Assembly (NCBI RefSeq): GCF_004962925.1
Contig: NZ_SUEO01000046.1
Coordinates: 1-32,767, forward strand
Direction: 5' to 3'
Source: Mesorhizobium sp.
GTDB taxonomy: Bacteria; Pseudomonadota; Alphaproteobacteria; Rhizobiales; Rhizobiaceae
Length of the DNA: 32,767 nucleotides
The notes beneath the pieces are model-generated. The model was given only the letters and a program-made list of their open reading frames with translations. It did no database searches and was not told where the DNA came from. Shown piece after piece: positions 1 through 8,401 of this stretch (its first letter is position 1; each line of letters begins with the position of its first letter). Both the position numbers and the translations under genes were made by a program.

Positions 1-1
1 G

Positions 2-358
2 AACCCGGACATGCAGGAACTGATCGGCAGGACCATCAGCGAAAAGGCGATGGCGCTGGCCTCGCGCCGCGCCGATCTCGAGAAGGAAGCAGCCATGGCC
101 TATGCCAAGGTATTTTCCGAAAAAGAGCTTACCGAAATCGCCGCTTTCTACAATTCCGATTCCGGCAAGAAGCTGCTCGACAGCGGCCCGGCCGTGACAC
201 GTGACCTGCTCAAGGCCGCCGACATCTGGCAGAACGGCGTCGCGCGCGATCTCGCCCAGCAGGTCGGCGAAACGCTAGCCGCGGCAGCAAAGGCCGCAGC
301 ACCGGCAAATGCCGCGGCTCCTGCTGATGGTACGCAGCCGGAAGCACCGAAGAACTGA
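2..358 (+). CDS. DUF2059 domain protein, C-terminal part (gene starts before the window)
   Basis: The reading frame is open from base 2 and ends at TGA 356-358, so the 5' end is missing. The visible part is alpha-helical and matches the second half of DUF2059, a small domain of exported proteins. The stretch around FSEKELTEIAAFYNSDSGKKL (bases 110-175) is the recognisable core: a helix, then 'F(Y/F)xSxxGKK'. The last 30 residues are low-complexity Ala/Pro, a flexible tail. The molecular function of the family is not known. An internal ATG at base 11 is unlikely to be the true start, because the upstream codons continue in frame. A bifurcated terminator-like structure follows. Confidence 0.7.
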   Translation, partial: NPDMQELIGRTISEKAMALASRRADLEKEAAMAYAKVFSEKELTEIAAFYNSDSGKKLLDSGPAVTRDLLKAADIWQNGVARDLAQQVGETLAAAAKAAAPANAAAPADGTQPEAPKN

Positions 359-395
359 GCATATTTTCCGGGCGGCGTTATCGCTGCCGAACCGG

Positions 396-458
396 AAAGC
401 CCGGCCTCTGTTGCGCATCCGACAGCATGCGCGGCGTTGTGGGTCCGGGCTTTTCTTT
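396..458 (+). terminator. Probable terminator after the DUF2059 gene
   Basis: AAAGCCCGG (396-404) pairs perfectly with CCGGGCTTT (445-453), followed by a T-rich run (TTTTCTTTT, 451-459). The 40-base loop carries its own small hairpin (GCGCAT 413-418 with ATGCGC 427-432), so the structure is branched. It lies 37 bases after the DUF2059 stop and 60 bases before gor. Position and T run suggest intrinsic termination; the long loop makes this less certain. Confidence 0.55.
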
Positions 459-513
459 TGATGGTTTGCAGCCTACCTGTCTCAGACATTTTTGAAAGGC
501 AAGGAGCTGCACC

Positions 514-1902
514 ATGGCCGGTTACGACTACGATCTTTTCGTCATCGGCGGCGGCTCCGGCGGGGTGAGGGCGGCGCGCGTGGCGGCGGCGCTCGGCAAG
601 CGCGTCGGCATTGCCGAGGAATACCGCTATGGCGGCACCTGCGTCATCCGCGGCTGCGTGCCGAAGAAGCTCTATATCTATGCCTCCCAATTTCCCGAAC
701 ACTTTGCCGACGCCGCCGGTTATGGCTGGACCGTGCCGCAGGCGAGCTTCGACTGGCAAACACTGGTTGCCAACAAGGATCGCGAGATCAGCCGGCTGGA
801 GGCCATCTACAAGAAAAATGTCGAAGGCGCCGGCGGCGAGACGTTTCAGTCGCGCGCCATGCTGGTCGATCCGCACGTGGTGCATCTTCTCGGCGAGGAC
901 CGCACAGTCACCGCCGACCAGATTCTCATCGCCACCGGCGGTCGCCCGGCGCCACACCCCGCTCTACCCGGCCACGAGCACTGCATCTTTTCCAACGAGG
1001 CCTTCGACCTCAAGGCGTTGCCGAAGGCGATCATGATCGAAGGCGGCGGTTATATTGCCGTCGAATTTGCCAACATCTTTCACGGCCTCGGCGTCGACAC
1101 GACGCTGGTCTATCGTGGCAAGGAGATCCTCTCCCGCTTCGACATGGATCTGCGGCGCATGCTGCACGAAACGATGGAAAAGAAGGGGATAAAGATCCTC
1201 TGTCATGCGGTATCAGAATGGGTCAGGAAGCGTCCGGACGGTCGCCTCGACGCTATCGTCACCGGCGGCGAGGTGCTGACAGTCGATCAGGTCATGCTCG
1301 CCATCGGCCGCATTCCCAATACTGAAAACATGGGCCTTGAGGGCGTCGGCATCGAGATGACCAAGACCGGCGCTATCAATGTGGACCAATATTCACGCAC
1401 CAGTATCGACAACATCTGGGCGATCGGCGACGTCACCAACCGTGTGCAATTGACGCCGGTGGCGATCCACGAGGCGATGTGTTTCGTCGAGACTGTGTTC
1501 AAGGGCAATCCGACCGCGCCCGACCACGACATGATCGCCACCGCGGTTTTTTCGCAGCCCGAGATCGGTACGGTCGGCCTGTCGGAAGACGAGGCCATAA
1601 AGCGTTTTTCCGACATCGAGGTCTACCGCGCCACATTCCGGCCGATGCGGCATACACTGTCCGGCCGCGACGAAAAGATGCTGATGAAGCTGGTGGTCGA
1701 CGGCGCCTCGAAAAAGGTGCTCGGCGCCCATATCCTCGGGCCAGATGCCGGCGAGATGGCGCAGCTTCTCGGCATTCCGCTGAAGGCCGGGCTGACCAAG
1801 GACGATTTCGACCGCACGATGGCCGTGCACCCGACCGCGGCGGAAGAACTCGTCACCATGTACAAGCCGACCTACCGGGTGAAGCACGGCGAGCGCGTCT
1901 GA
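514..1902 (+). CDS. gor: Glutathione-disulfide reductase
   Basis: 462 aa, the usual length of bacterial glutathione reductases. It reduces oxidised glutathione with NADPH in the cytosol using FAD. FAD-binding motif IGGGSGG is at residues 11-17. The redox-active disulfide is in GGTCVIRGCVPKK, with Cys43 and Cys48. The second nucleotide fold starts at IEGGGYIAVEFA (about 175), and YRGKEILSRFD follows with Arg residues typical of NADPH preference. The C-terminal AVHPTAAEE supplies the catalytic His/Glu pair. ATG 514 is preceded by AAGGAG about 7 bases upstream. The next gene is convergent, so gor is probably transcribed alone. Dihydrolipoamide dehydrogenase is the main alternative, but the CVIRGCVPKK active site favours glutathione reductase. 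Confidence 0.95.
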   Translation: MAGYDYDLFVIGGGSGGVRAARVAAALGKRVGIAEEYRYGGTCVIRGCVPKKLYIYASQFPEHFADAAGYGWTVPQASFDWQTLVANKDREISRLEAIYKKNVEGAGGETFQSRAMLVDPHVVHLLGEDRTVTADQILIATGGRPAPHPALPGHEHCIFSNEAFDLKALPKAIMIEGGGYIAVEFANIFHGLGVDTTLVYRGKEILSRFDMDLRRMLHETMEKKGIKILCHAVSEWVRKRPDGRLDAIVTGGEVLTVDQVMLAIGRIPNTENMGLEGVGIEMTKTGAINVDQYSRTSIDNIWAIGDVTNRVQLTPVAIHEAMCFVETVFKGNPTAPDHDMIATAVFSQPEIGTVGLSEDEAIKRFSDIEVYRATFRPMRHTLSGRDEKMLMKLVVDGASKKVLGAHILGPDAGEMAQLLGIPLKAGLTKDDFDRTMAVHPTAAEELVTMYKPTYRVKHGERV

Positions 1903-2023
1903 CGTTTTGCCCGTATCGTCACCAACGGAGCATCCATGCACGCAGGCAATGGTGCAGCGCCACTCGACCGCAATTTTAGATCACCAATCCGATGCGACAC
2001 TGGCAACGATATTCTGTTCACCG

Positions 2024-4003
2024 CTATTTCTGCCTCATGCGGCGAGGGAAGCGCAGCCATTTTTCCTCGACCGGCCTTGGGTGCGCGAGGATGGTGGTGA
2101 GCTCGACCGGCAGGCTCGGCGCCAGCGGCTTTTTGGTCGCGACGCCGTCCGCGATGGTAACGATGCTGTGGTAGAATTCGGCGCCTGAAAGCGATCTTGG
2201 CGGCGCGGCCTCGTGCATGATTGAGATCACCGTGACGTCTGGACAATTGTCTTTGATCGCCTGATGGAAAGCGATCTTCCCTTCGGGATCGAGCGCGCCG
2301 GTCGCTTCATCTAGGAACAGCAGCCCCGGCTGCTGCAGGACGATACGGGCGACAACCAGCTTCTGTTTCTGGCCGCCCGAAAGCACCTGATCCCAGTTCA
2401 TTCCCTCGCGGCTTTCATCGGCCATGTGTTCGATGAAATCGCCAAGACCCGCTCTGTGCAGAGCCGACGCAACCTGCGCGTCGGTGTGATCATGCTCTGA
2501 GCCAGGCAGGCAGACCAGTTGCTTCAGCGAGACCTGCTGCAGCTTGACCTCCTGGGCGGCATAGAAACTTTCGACCCCTTCCGGGAAGACGATGCTACCG
2601 CGGCCATAGGGCCACAAGCCGTTGATCGCCTTGATCAGCGATGTCTTGCCGCAGCCCGATTCGCCCTTCAGGAACGTCCACTCGCCGCGTCGGAAGCGCA
2701 AGTTCGCGGCACTCAGGAAGGGCGTGGCGTCCTCGCCCTGATGGGTCAGCTCCAGCTTCTGGATGGTCAAGCCGAAAACCGGGTTTTGGCGGTCATAGCG
2801 GAAATCGGAGCTGCCGGTCAGGCTGTAGAATTCCTGCGGGTGCTGGACGTTTTCGATCGCGTTGGCGAGTTCGGTCACGCGTTGGCTGTTGGCCCGCAGC
2901 GCCGCAATGGAAGGCATGACATGGATGAACCACGAACATTGACTGATCAGCGAGTTGACCATCTCGGAGCCGGTTATGTAGCCCTTGAGATCGAAACGGT
3001 TGTGGATGTAAGGCACCAGGCCCGGCGCATAGGCGACAATGCGGGCGCCGATGAAGTTGTAGACCAGCTCGAAAGAACGGTAGCTGGTGTTGACGATGTT
3101 CAACCGCGCCCATGTGCGATCGATGTCGACATAAAGTCGGTCATGCATTGTCTTTTGCACGTTCTCGCCCTGTGAGGCGGCGACGTGGAAACTGCGGCGC
3201 AGGAACGTCGTCAACTCGCCGCGATAACTGCCTTCGGACTGCTGCATCCTGATATTGAGCCGTTCAAGCAGTCTGCCGAGCTTCACCGCGATCCAGGTGT
3301 TCAACGGCACGTATATGGCGACCGCCAGGAAAGCCAGGACCGCGCTGCCATAGCTGCCGAGGAACTCCAGCCCTTTCACCTCCACCGAGGTTTCAAGCAG
3401 TTTCTGGCCGACGAAATAGAGCGATGTGGCGACAGCCATGACCCCCATGGCGAGGCCGATGGCTCCCCCGGTCATGTCCTTGATCGATTCCTGGACGCGC
3501 TGGTCGATGTTGTCGGGAGCGGCGGCGCCGGAGGACCCATGCTGGGCATGGAAATGCGTGTGGTTGGTGTCAAGAAGCGCTTCGTTGAAACGGCTGTCCA
3601 GCCAGCCGCGCCATTTGCGATGCAGCGTCGCGGAAACAAAGGTGCGGATGCCGGTAAAGCCCGCGTCCTTGAGCACGACCAGAAGGATGAGCATGCCGGC
3701 GTTGGTGAGCAGCGATGCGAGCGGCGTGGTGTTCGCGGCATCGTGGTAAAAGGCGATCGAGTTGACCAGTTCCCCGGATGCTTCGGCGAACCAGACGCCG
3801 GCCTTGCTGGAGAGCGCGGTGAACAGCGCGATGACCAGCGTCAGCGTCCAGGCTTCCACCCAGCGGTCCGAGAACCAGTAGGCCCGCATCAGTCCCCAGA
3901 AGCTGCGCATCGAGGAAACCGGTGTCAGGAGCGGCGGCCTTGCGGCACCGCGGAGCCATTTTTCCGATATTGAATGTCGCTCTGGTCTACCGACCCGAAT
4001 CAC
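2024..4003 (-). CDS. BacA/YddA-like ABC transporter, fused permease and ATPase
   Basis: 659 aa with a membrane domain followed by an ATPase on one chain, as in the YddA (COG4178) group related to SbmA/BacA. Hydrophobic segments lie at about 52-75, 103-120, 180-200 and 215-240. The ATPase has Walker A GESGCGKTS (447-455), signature LSGGQKQK (541-548) and Walker B LLFLDEATGALD (561-572). Known members move peptides, bleomycin-like compounds or cobalamin across the inner membrane; the substrate here cannot be read from the sequence. The start is taken at GTG 4003 with a G-rich region upstream; ATG 3910 (MRSFWGLMRAYWF) is an alternative but has no clear ribosome-binding site. A 17-base dyad at 4029-4045 sits just upstream. 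Confidence 0.88.
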   Translation of the reverse strand: MIRVGRPERHSISEKWLRGAARPPLLTPVSSMRSFWGLMRAYWFSDRWVEAWTLTLVIALFTALSSKAGVWFAEASGELVNSIAFYHDAANTTPLASLLTNAGMLILLVVLKDAGFTGIRTFVSATLHRKWRGWLDSRFNEALLDTNHTHFHAQHGSSGAAAPDNIDQRVQESIKDMTGGAIGLAMGVMAVATSLYFVGQKLLETSVEVKGLEFLGSYGSAVLAFLAVAIYVPLNTWIAVKLGRLLERLNIRMQQSEGSYRGELTTFLRRSFHVAASQGENVQKTMHDRLYVDIDRTWARLNIVNTSYRSFELVYNFIGARIVAYAPGLVPYIHNRFDLKGYITGSEMVNSLISQCSWFIHVMPSIAALRANSQRVTELANAIENVQHPQEFYSLTGSSDFRYDRQNPVFGLTIQKLELTHQGEDATPFLSAANLRFRRGEWTFLKGESGCGKTSLIKAINGLWPYGRGSIVFPEGVESFYAAQEVKLQQVSLKQLVCLPGSEHDHTDAQVASALHRAGLGDFIEHMADESREGMNWDQVLSGGQKQKLVVARIVLQQPGLLFLDEATGALDPEGKIAFHQAIKDNCPDVTVISIMHEAAPPRSLSGAEFYHSIVTIADGVATKKPLAPSLPVELTTILAHPRPVEEKWLRFPRRMRQK

Positions 4004-4028
4004 TACCCGCCCAAACCTCTTTTAGTTT

Positions 4029-4045
4029 TGTTACAGACAGTAACA
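4029..4045 (-). promoter_or_regulatory. Operator-like dyad upstream of the BacA-like transporter
   Basis: TGTTAC-N5-GTAACA is a perfect 6+6 inverted repeat, 26 bases upstream of the GTG start of the minus-strand ABC transporter. On that strand it overlaps the spacer of a possible promoter (TTGGTG, 17 bases, ACTAAA). Its size and symmetry resemble operators of TetR-type repressors, but no regulator gene is adjacent. Binding is inferred only. Confidence 0.4.
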
Positions 4046-4565
4046 CCAATTGATCATTTTCCATTATCTTTTCTCGGCCCGCGAAGGATTGATCCGCTCG
4101 CCGTTGCCATCAAGCAACAGAATTCAGGACTGCAATGTCATGCCATGTCGTTCCCGAAGGAACTTTATCTGTGTAATTTCAATAGCTTGCTGATCCGTTC
4201 GTGCGGGTGCCGGCATCTTCCCTCAGGGAAGCTCTTTCCACAGTTTTGTGAAGGCAAGGGCGAGGCCGATCAGCCGATTTTTATGCTGCGGAAGATGGAC
4301 GCGCGCGAAAAAGTGCCGTCTTCGACTGTCTTTGTTGCCATGTCGGACCTGGCGGCGGCCGGAAAAATAACCGGAATGGCGTTGGCTGAAGCGCTGCGCG
4401 GCGATGCCGCCAAGCTCGCCTACGGAAACAGCTGCAGCAAGGGGTCGCTTTCCTGCAAAGGCGTCGCCCAGGGCGACTCTTCAACCGCAGGATTGACCTG
4501 CACCAGCAGCAACGGGCACTGATTTTTCGTCGGCAACGCCAAGGTAGCGGTGCAGTAGCGCCTGT
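4046..4565. other. Intergenic stretch with no convincing gene
   Basis: About 520 bases between two minus-strand genes. The part next to the ABC transporter (4046-4090) is AT-rich and promoter-like. A plus-strand frame is open at 3974-4522 (182 codons), but it has no ribosome-binding site at its ATGs, odd composition and no recognisable domain. A Ser/Gly/Cys-rich 79-codon end from ATG 4283 is the only part that could be a small protein. A short perfect hairpin, CTTCCC-TCA-GGGAAG, lies at 4217-4231 with no T run after it. Confidence 0.5.
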
Positions 4566-5246
4566 TCAGTTCGCTTTCTCCAACTCGCCCCGCGCCTTGG
4601 CCGCCGCAACCTGGCGAATGGCGTCGGCGAGCGTGTCGGCGTCCTGCGCGCCCATCACCGCATACTTGCCCTCAAGCAGGAAGCACGGCACGCCCGTGAT
4701 GCCCATGCGCGAAGCGGTGGCGATTTCGGTGCGCACCGCCTCGACATCGGCGGCAGTCGGCAAAAGCGTCTCGACCACGGATGCATCCATGCCGGCCTCG
4801 CGGGCGGCGCTGATCAGAACGGCATGATCGCCGAGATTGGCGCCTTCCTCGAAATTCAACTGGAACAGACGTCGCACCAGCCGGTTCTGCATGACCTCGC
4901 CGGCGGCGCCAGCCCAGCGGATGACGCGGTGCGCGTCCAGCGTGTTGGGCGCGACCTTGATGGCGGCGAAGGCGAAGTTGATCCCCTCGGCTTCGCCCAG
5001 TGGCTCGATGCGGGCGTGGATCTCGCGGACGCGTTCGTCGCTGCCGAACTTGGCCACCATGTATTCGCGGCGATCCTTGCCTTCGGGCGGGATGGTCGGG
5101 TCGAGCTGGAACGGCCGCCAGCGTATGTGCACGTCGACATCGCTTGCCGCGGCGATCGCCTTGTCGAGCCGCTTCTGGCCGATGAAGCACCACGGACAGA
5201 CGACGTCGGAGACCACATCGACGGTAATCGACTTCTCGTCGCTCAT
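4566..5246 (-). CDS. DsbA-family oxidoreductase, FrnE-like
   Basis: 226 aa. The thioredoxin-like active site CPWC is at residues 17-20 (VVSDVVCPWCFIGQKRL), followed by the helical insertion of the DsbA fold and a cis-Pro loop GITGVPCFLLEGKYAVMGAQ near the C-terminus. There is no signal peptide, so this is a cytosolic member of the FrnE/YwbO/2-hydroxychromene-2-carboxylate isomerase-like group, probably a thiol-disulfide oxidoreductase. ATG 5246 is chosen because AGGAGA lies 6 bases upstream and the family fold starts there; the frame is open to 5360, but that part overlaps the upstream gene. It begins 23 bases after the stop of the peptide-binding protein gene, so the two are probably cotranscribed. 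Confidence 0.88.
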   Translation of the reverse strand: MSDEKSITVDVVSDVVCPWCFIGQKRLDKAIAAASDVDVHIRWRPFQLDPTIPPEGKDRREYMVAKFGSDERVREIHARIEPLGEAEGINFAFAAIKVAPNTLDAHRVIRWAGAAGEVMQNRLVRRLFQLNFEEGANLGDHAVLISAAREAGMDASVVETLLPTAADVEAVRTEIATASRMGITGVPCFLLEGKYAVMGAQDADTLADAIRQVAAAKARGELEKAN

Positions 5247-5269
5247 CTTGATCTCCTGTTCCGAAGAGG

Positions 5270-7090
5270 TCACTTCGGCTTGCGCCACCATGTCGGCAGT
5301 CGATAGCCTGATATGGGCGTCTTTTGCGGATGTTCCAGGTAGCTCCAGTAGGCGAGCCATTGCTGCGTGTTGTGCTGCATCGGAACCATGTAGTTGCCGG
5401 AGATCAACAACCTGTCGAGGACCCGGACTGCGGCAACATAATCTTCGCGGCTGCGGGCGTCGAGCATCGCCTCTAGTGCGGCATCTATCGCCGGATCGGC
5501 GACGCCGGCAAGGTTGAATGACCCTTCGGCATTGGCGGCAGCAGATCCCCAGCGCCCGAGCTGCTCGATGCCCGGCGACAGCGAGTTCTCGAAGCCGCTG
5601 GTGCCGATCAGCACCTCGAAATCGAAACGTTGCTTGCGTGACTGGATCTGGTCGCCGTCAAGGCCGCGGATGGTGACATCGATGCCGATCTTCGCCAGCG
5701 TGCGCTGGTAGATGGTGGCAAGGCGCTCCTCGTTCTGCGAGGCGGTCAGGATCTCGAAGCCGAAGGGGTTCCCCTCTGGATCGAGCATCGCTCCATCCTG
5801 CAAGCTATAGCCCGCGCCTTTCAATATATCGAAGGCGGCCTTCAGCACCTTGCGGTCCTGGCCCGAGCCGTCGGCGACGGGTGGCCGCCAGGTGCCGTCC
5901 ATGACATCGGCCGGCACGCGGCCGGGGTAGGGTGCCAGAAGCGCCTTTTCCTTATCGTCGGCCGGATGGCCGAGCGCGGAAAGCTCGGAATTCTGCCAAT
6001 AGCTCATGGTGCGCATGTACTTGCCGCCGAACAAGTTCTTGTTGGCCCATTCGAAGTCGTAAAGCATGCCGAGCGCGCGTCGAACGACCGGACTGGAAAA
6101 CTTCGGCAGCCGTGTGTTGAACAGGAACCCCGTCACCACTGGCGGGATGCCGGTGTCGAACGTTTCGGCGATCACATCGCCCTTGTGGAAGGCCGGGAAG
6201 TCGAGATCGCGCTCGCGCTTGACCGGATCGCTGTCGTCATCGATGGCGCAGATGCCTTTCTTGAAAGCTTCCAGCTTGGCGTTGGCGTTGAGGAAATATT
6301 CGATGGTGATCTGGTCGTAATTGTCGAAACCGCGCTTGGCGGGGATGTCCTTGCCCCAATAATTTGGGTTGCGCTTGAACACGATGCGCTGGCCGGGCGC
6401 GACTTGCACCACGGTGTACGGGCCACTGCCGATCACAGGCTTCAGCGTGGTCCTGTCGAAGGTCTCCTTGTCGAAAGCGTGCCTCGGTACGATTGGCGTC
6501 ATCGCGATGATCAACGGAGTCTCGCGGTTGGCCTTGTCATTGAATGTAAAGCGCACGCTGCGGTCGCCGGTTTTTTCGAGTTTGGCGACCATGCTCATAC
6601 GGGCGCTGTAGGGTGGCCGGCCTTTCTCGGTAAACACGTCGTAAGTGAACAGCACGTCCTCCGCAGTCACCGGTTGGCCATCCGACCACTTGGCCTTCGG
6701 ATCGAGGTGGAATTCGATGCTCTTGCGCTCTGGATCCATGTCGGCAGTGTCGGCAAGCAGGCCGTAAAGACTGAAGGCTTCATCGTCGTTGCGCTGCATC
6801 AGAGGCTCGAAGACGAGATTGCCGAAGATCTTATCCATCATTCCGCGCGCCGTCGTGCGCAGGCTTTTCAGGATGAACGGGTTGAGATTGTCGAAGCTGC
6901 CGACGACGCAATAGGTGATGTTGCCGCCCTTGGGCGCATCGGGATTGACGTAGTTGAAATGCGTATAGTCGGCCGGCAGCGCCGGCTCGCCCTGCATGGC
7001 GATCGCGTGTTTCGGCTCCGAGAGAGCTGGCTGCGGCGAAAGGGTGACAAACGAGATCGCAGCGATCAGCCAAACAAGAACGCGGCCCAT
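5270..7090 (-). CDS. YejA-like extracellular peptide-binding protein (SBP family 5)
   Basis: 606 aa periplasmic binding protein for an oligopeptide-type ABC importer. A signal peptide is clear (MGRVLVWLIAAISFVTLSPQ followed by PALSEP). The mature start, with ADYTHFNYVNPDAPKGGNIT, is typical of the YejA branch of family 5 (microcin C/peptide uptake), as is the length near 600. Family features such as DPKAKWSDGQPVTAEDVLFT and GSGPYTV are present. ATG 7090 has GAGGAGA 5 bases upstream; a longer frame reaches 7174 but lacks a signal peptide start. No permease or ATPase genes adjoin it, so its transporter must be encoded elsewhere or it works alone. The FrnE-like gene follows after 23 bases. Confidence 0.9.
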   Translation of the reverse strand: MGRVLVWLIAAISFVTLSPQPALSEPKHAIAMQGEPALPADYTHFNYVNPDAPKGGNITYCVVGSFDNLNPFILKSLRTTARGMMDKIFGNLVFEPLMQRNDDEAFSLYGLLADTADMDPERKSIEFHLDPKAKWSDGQPVTAEDVLFTYDVFTEKGRPPYSARMSMVAKLEKTGDRSVRFTFNDKANRETPLIIAMTPIVPRHAFDKETFDRTTLKPVIGSGPYTVVQVAPGQRIVFKRNPNYWGKDIPAKRGFDNYDQITIEYFLNANAKLEAFKKGICAIDDDSDPVKRERDLDFPAFHKGDVIAETFDTGIPPVVTGFLFNTRLPKFSSPVVRRALGMLYDFEWANKNLFGGKYMRTMSYWQNSELSALGHPADDKEKALLAPYPGRVPADVMDGTWRPPVADGSGQDRKVLKAAFDILKGAGYSLQDGAMLDPEGNPFGFEILTASQNEERLATIYQRTLAKIGIDVTIRGLDGDQIQSRKQRFDFEVLIGTSGFENSLSPGIEQLGRWGSAAANAEGSFNLAGVADPAIDAALEAMLDARSREDYVAAVRVLDRLLISGNYMVPMQHNTQQWLAYWSYLEHPQKTPISGYRLPTWWRKPK

Positions 7091-7236
7091 GACCGTCTCC
7101 TCACTGGGTCGGCTTGATGATTCGGAGCGCACCCTAACATGAGCCGGTCGCCTGCCGGCCAATCGCGCGTTCAAGAATTGCGAGTATCGGGCTGGATTTG
7201 GTACCGCTTGCAGTGTAACACGCCGTCCGAGTCATT

Positions 7237-7259
7237 CTGTTGCCTCATTTTGGCAACAG
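7237..7259. promoter_or_regulatory. Perfect dyad in the ialB-like upstream region
   Basis: CTGTTGCC (7237-7244) and GGCAACAG (7252-7259) are perfect inverted repeats separated by TCATTTT. They lie in the 231-base divergent region between the peptide-binding protein and the ialB-like gene, 63 bases upstream of the latter's start. It could be an operator or a hairpin in the leader RNA. There is no T run that would make it a terminator for plus-strand transcription. Confidence 0.35.
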
Positions 7260-7321
7260 GTAGCTGGACCACACGGCGCGAAGAAGCCGGTCCTGGGATC
7301 ATTTGAGAGGAAGTTCACGAT

Positions 7322-7951
7322 ATGACGAGCCTGAACAGCAACGCGTACCGCCTGTCGGTCCTGGCCGCTGGCGTGGTCGGCTTTCTGGGCGCACAACTTC
7401 CTGCTGCTTTTGCGCAGCAGCAACAGCAGATTCCGCAGGGCTGGTTCAAAGCCTGCACCAAGCAGGAAGACGTCGACATCTGCAATGTCCAGAACATCAC
7501 CACTGCCGGCAATGGCCAGCTCGTCACCGGCGTTAGCCTGATCGAATTGAAGGGCAAGGTGAACCGCAAGGTGTTCCAGGTGACGGTTCCGACCGGTCGC
7601 CTGGTTCCTCCCGGCATTGGCCTTCAAATCGATACCGGCAAGGCGCAGAAGCTCGATTATGTGATCTGCTTCCCCGACCGCTGCGTGGCGGAAGTGCCGC
7701 TGACCGACCAGCTCGTCGCATCCTTCAAGAAGGGTTCCAACCTGACGCTGACCTCGGTCAATTTCCAGAACCAGCCGAACCCGATCAAGATTGCGCTGAC
7801 CGGCTTCAGCGGCGCCTTCGACGGGCCGCCGCTGCAGCAGTCGGACATCGAGGATCGGCAGAAGAAGCTTCAGGATTTCGTTGCCAAGAACAATCAGGAC
7901 TTCGCCAAGAAGCTCAAGGAAGAGCAGGACAAGGCGAAGACCGCCAACTGA
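7322..7951 (+). CDS. Invasion-associated locus B (IalB) family protein
   Basis: 209 aa exported protein. Residues 1-31 form a signal peptide (LSVLAAGVVGFLGAQLPAAF, then A-Q). The IalB domain spans about 38-170: paired cysteines Cys45/Cys54 and Cys116/Cys121 (YVICFPDRC), the VFQVTVPTGRLVPPG strand region and GLQIDTG. The C-terminal 35 residues are charged and helical (probable coiled coil). IalB is named from Bartonella, where it affects erythrocyte invasion; rhizobial relatives are common and are probably general envelope proteins, so no virulence role should be read into it. The start has GAGAGGAAG about 8 bases upstream. A clean intrinsic terminator follows the stop. Confidence 0.88.
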   Translation: MTSLNSNAYRLSVLAAGVVGFLGAQLPAAFAQQQQQIPQGWFKACTKQEDVDICNVQNITTAGNGQLVTGVSLIELKGKVNRKVFQVTVPTGRLVPPGIGLQIDTGKAQKLDYVICFPDRCVAEVPLTDQLVASFKKGSNLTLTSVNFQNQPNPIKIALTGFSGAFDGPPLQQSDIEDRQKKLQDFVAKNNQDFAKKLKEEQDKAKTAN

Positions 7952-7988
7952 TCGCCCCTCAGGGCAAAAGGCAATTTCTCAAGCAAGG

Positions 7989-8016
7989 AAAAAGCGGGGT
8001 CATGCCCCGCTTTTTT
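7989..8016 (+). terminator. Intrinsic terminator after the ialB-like gene
   Basis: AAAGCGGGG (7991-7999) pairs perfectly with CCCCGCTTT (8005-8013) around a 5-base loop, and a run of six T follows (8011-8016). Flanking AA/TT extends the stem by two pairs. It lies about 40 bases after the stop codon. It also faces the end of the convergent hspQ gene, so it may act on both strands. Confidence 0.9.
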
Positions 8017-8056
8017 CGTTTCGGCCGATCCCGGTCAGGTCTGCAATCCCGTCAGA

Positions 8057-8380
8057 TCAGTGTCTTGATTGGCGTCTCGGCTCGTAACGCCCGTCCGGCC
8101 TCTTGTCGAACATCTCGCCGATCTGCGGATGCCGTACCGGTTCGCCAGACTGATCCTCGAGCAGGTTCTGCTCGGACACATAGGCGATGTATTCCGTTTC
8201 CGAATTCTCGGCGAGCAAATGGTAGAAGGGCTGGTCCTTGCGCGGCCGCACATCCGCGGGGATCGCCTCGTACCATTCGTCGGTGTTGGCGAATTGCGGA
8301 TCGACATCGAAAATGATGCCGCGAAACGGAAACAGCCGGTGGCGAACCACCTGTCCGATCGAGAATTTGGCTGTCTTCAT
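8057..8380 (-). CDS. hspQ: Heat shock protein HspQ
   Basis: 107 aa, the size of HspQ/YccV. The family core is visible: KFSIGQVVRHRLFPFRGIIFDVDP at the N-terminus, then YHLLAENSETEYIAYVSEQNL. The E. coli protein binds hemimethylated DNA in vitro and is a specificity-enhancing factor and substrate of the Lon protease; it is heat-induced. ATG 8380 is chosen over GTG 8392 because GGTGAG lies just upstream of it and homologues start with MKTAKF-like sequence. The gene faces the ialB terminator at its 3' end and is divergent from the AEC carrier. A hairpin repeat element lies 22 bases upstream of its start. Confidence 0.9.
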   Translation of the reverse strand: MKTAKFSIGQVVRHRLFPFRGIIFDVDPQFANTDEWYEAIPADVRPRKDQPFYHLLAENSETEYIAYVSEQNLLEDQSGEPVRHPQIGEMFDKRPDGRYEPRRQSRH

Positions 8381-8401
8381 CGTACTCACCACTAAGCCCT
8401 A

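Noticed and set aside
1903-2023. Terminator between convergent gor and ABC transporter genes
   Set aside because: Searched for a stem with T run on both strands and found none that I could support.
4217-4231. CTTCCC-TCA-GGGAAG hairpin as a terminator
   Set aside because: Short stem, no T run on either strand and no gene ending nearby.
3974-4522. 182-codon plus-strand frame in the gap before the FrnE-like gene
   Set aside because: No ribosome-binding site, overlaps the 5' end of the ABC transporter, no domain; kept only as a remark in the intergenic entry.
5966-7117. 383-codon plus-strand frame opposite the peptide-binding protein gene
   Set aside because: Shadow of a gene with a signal peptide and family 5 motifs; no ribosome-binding site or domain of its own.
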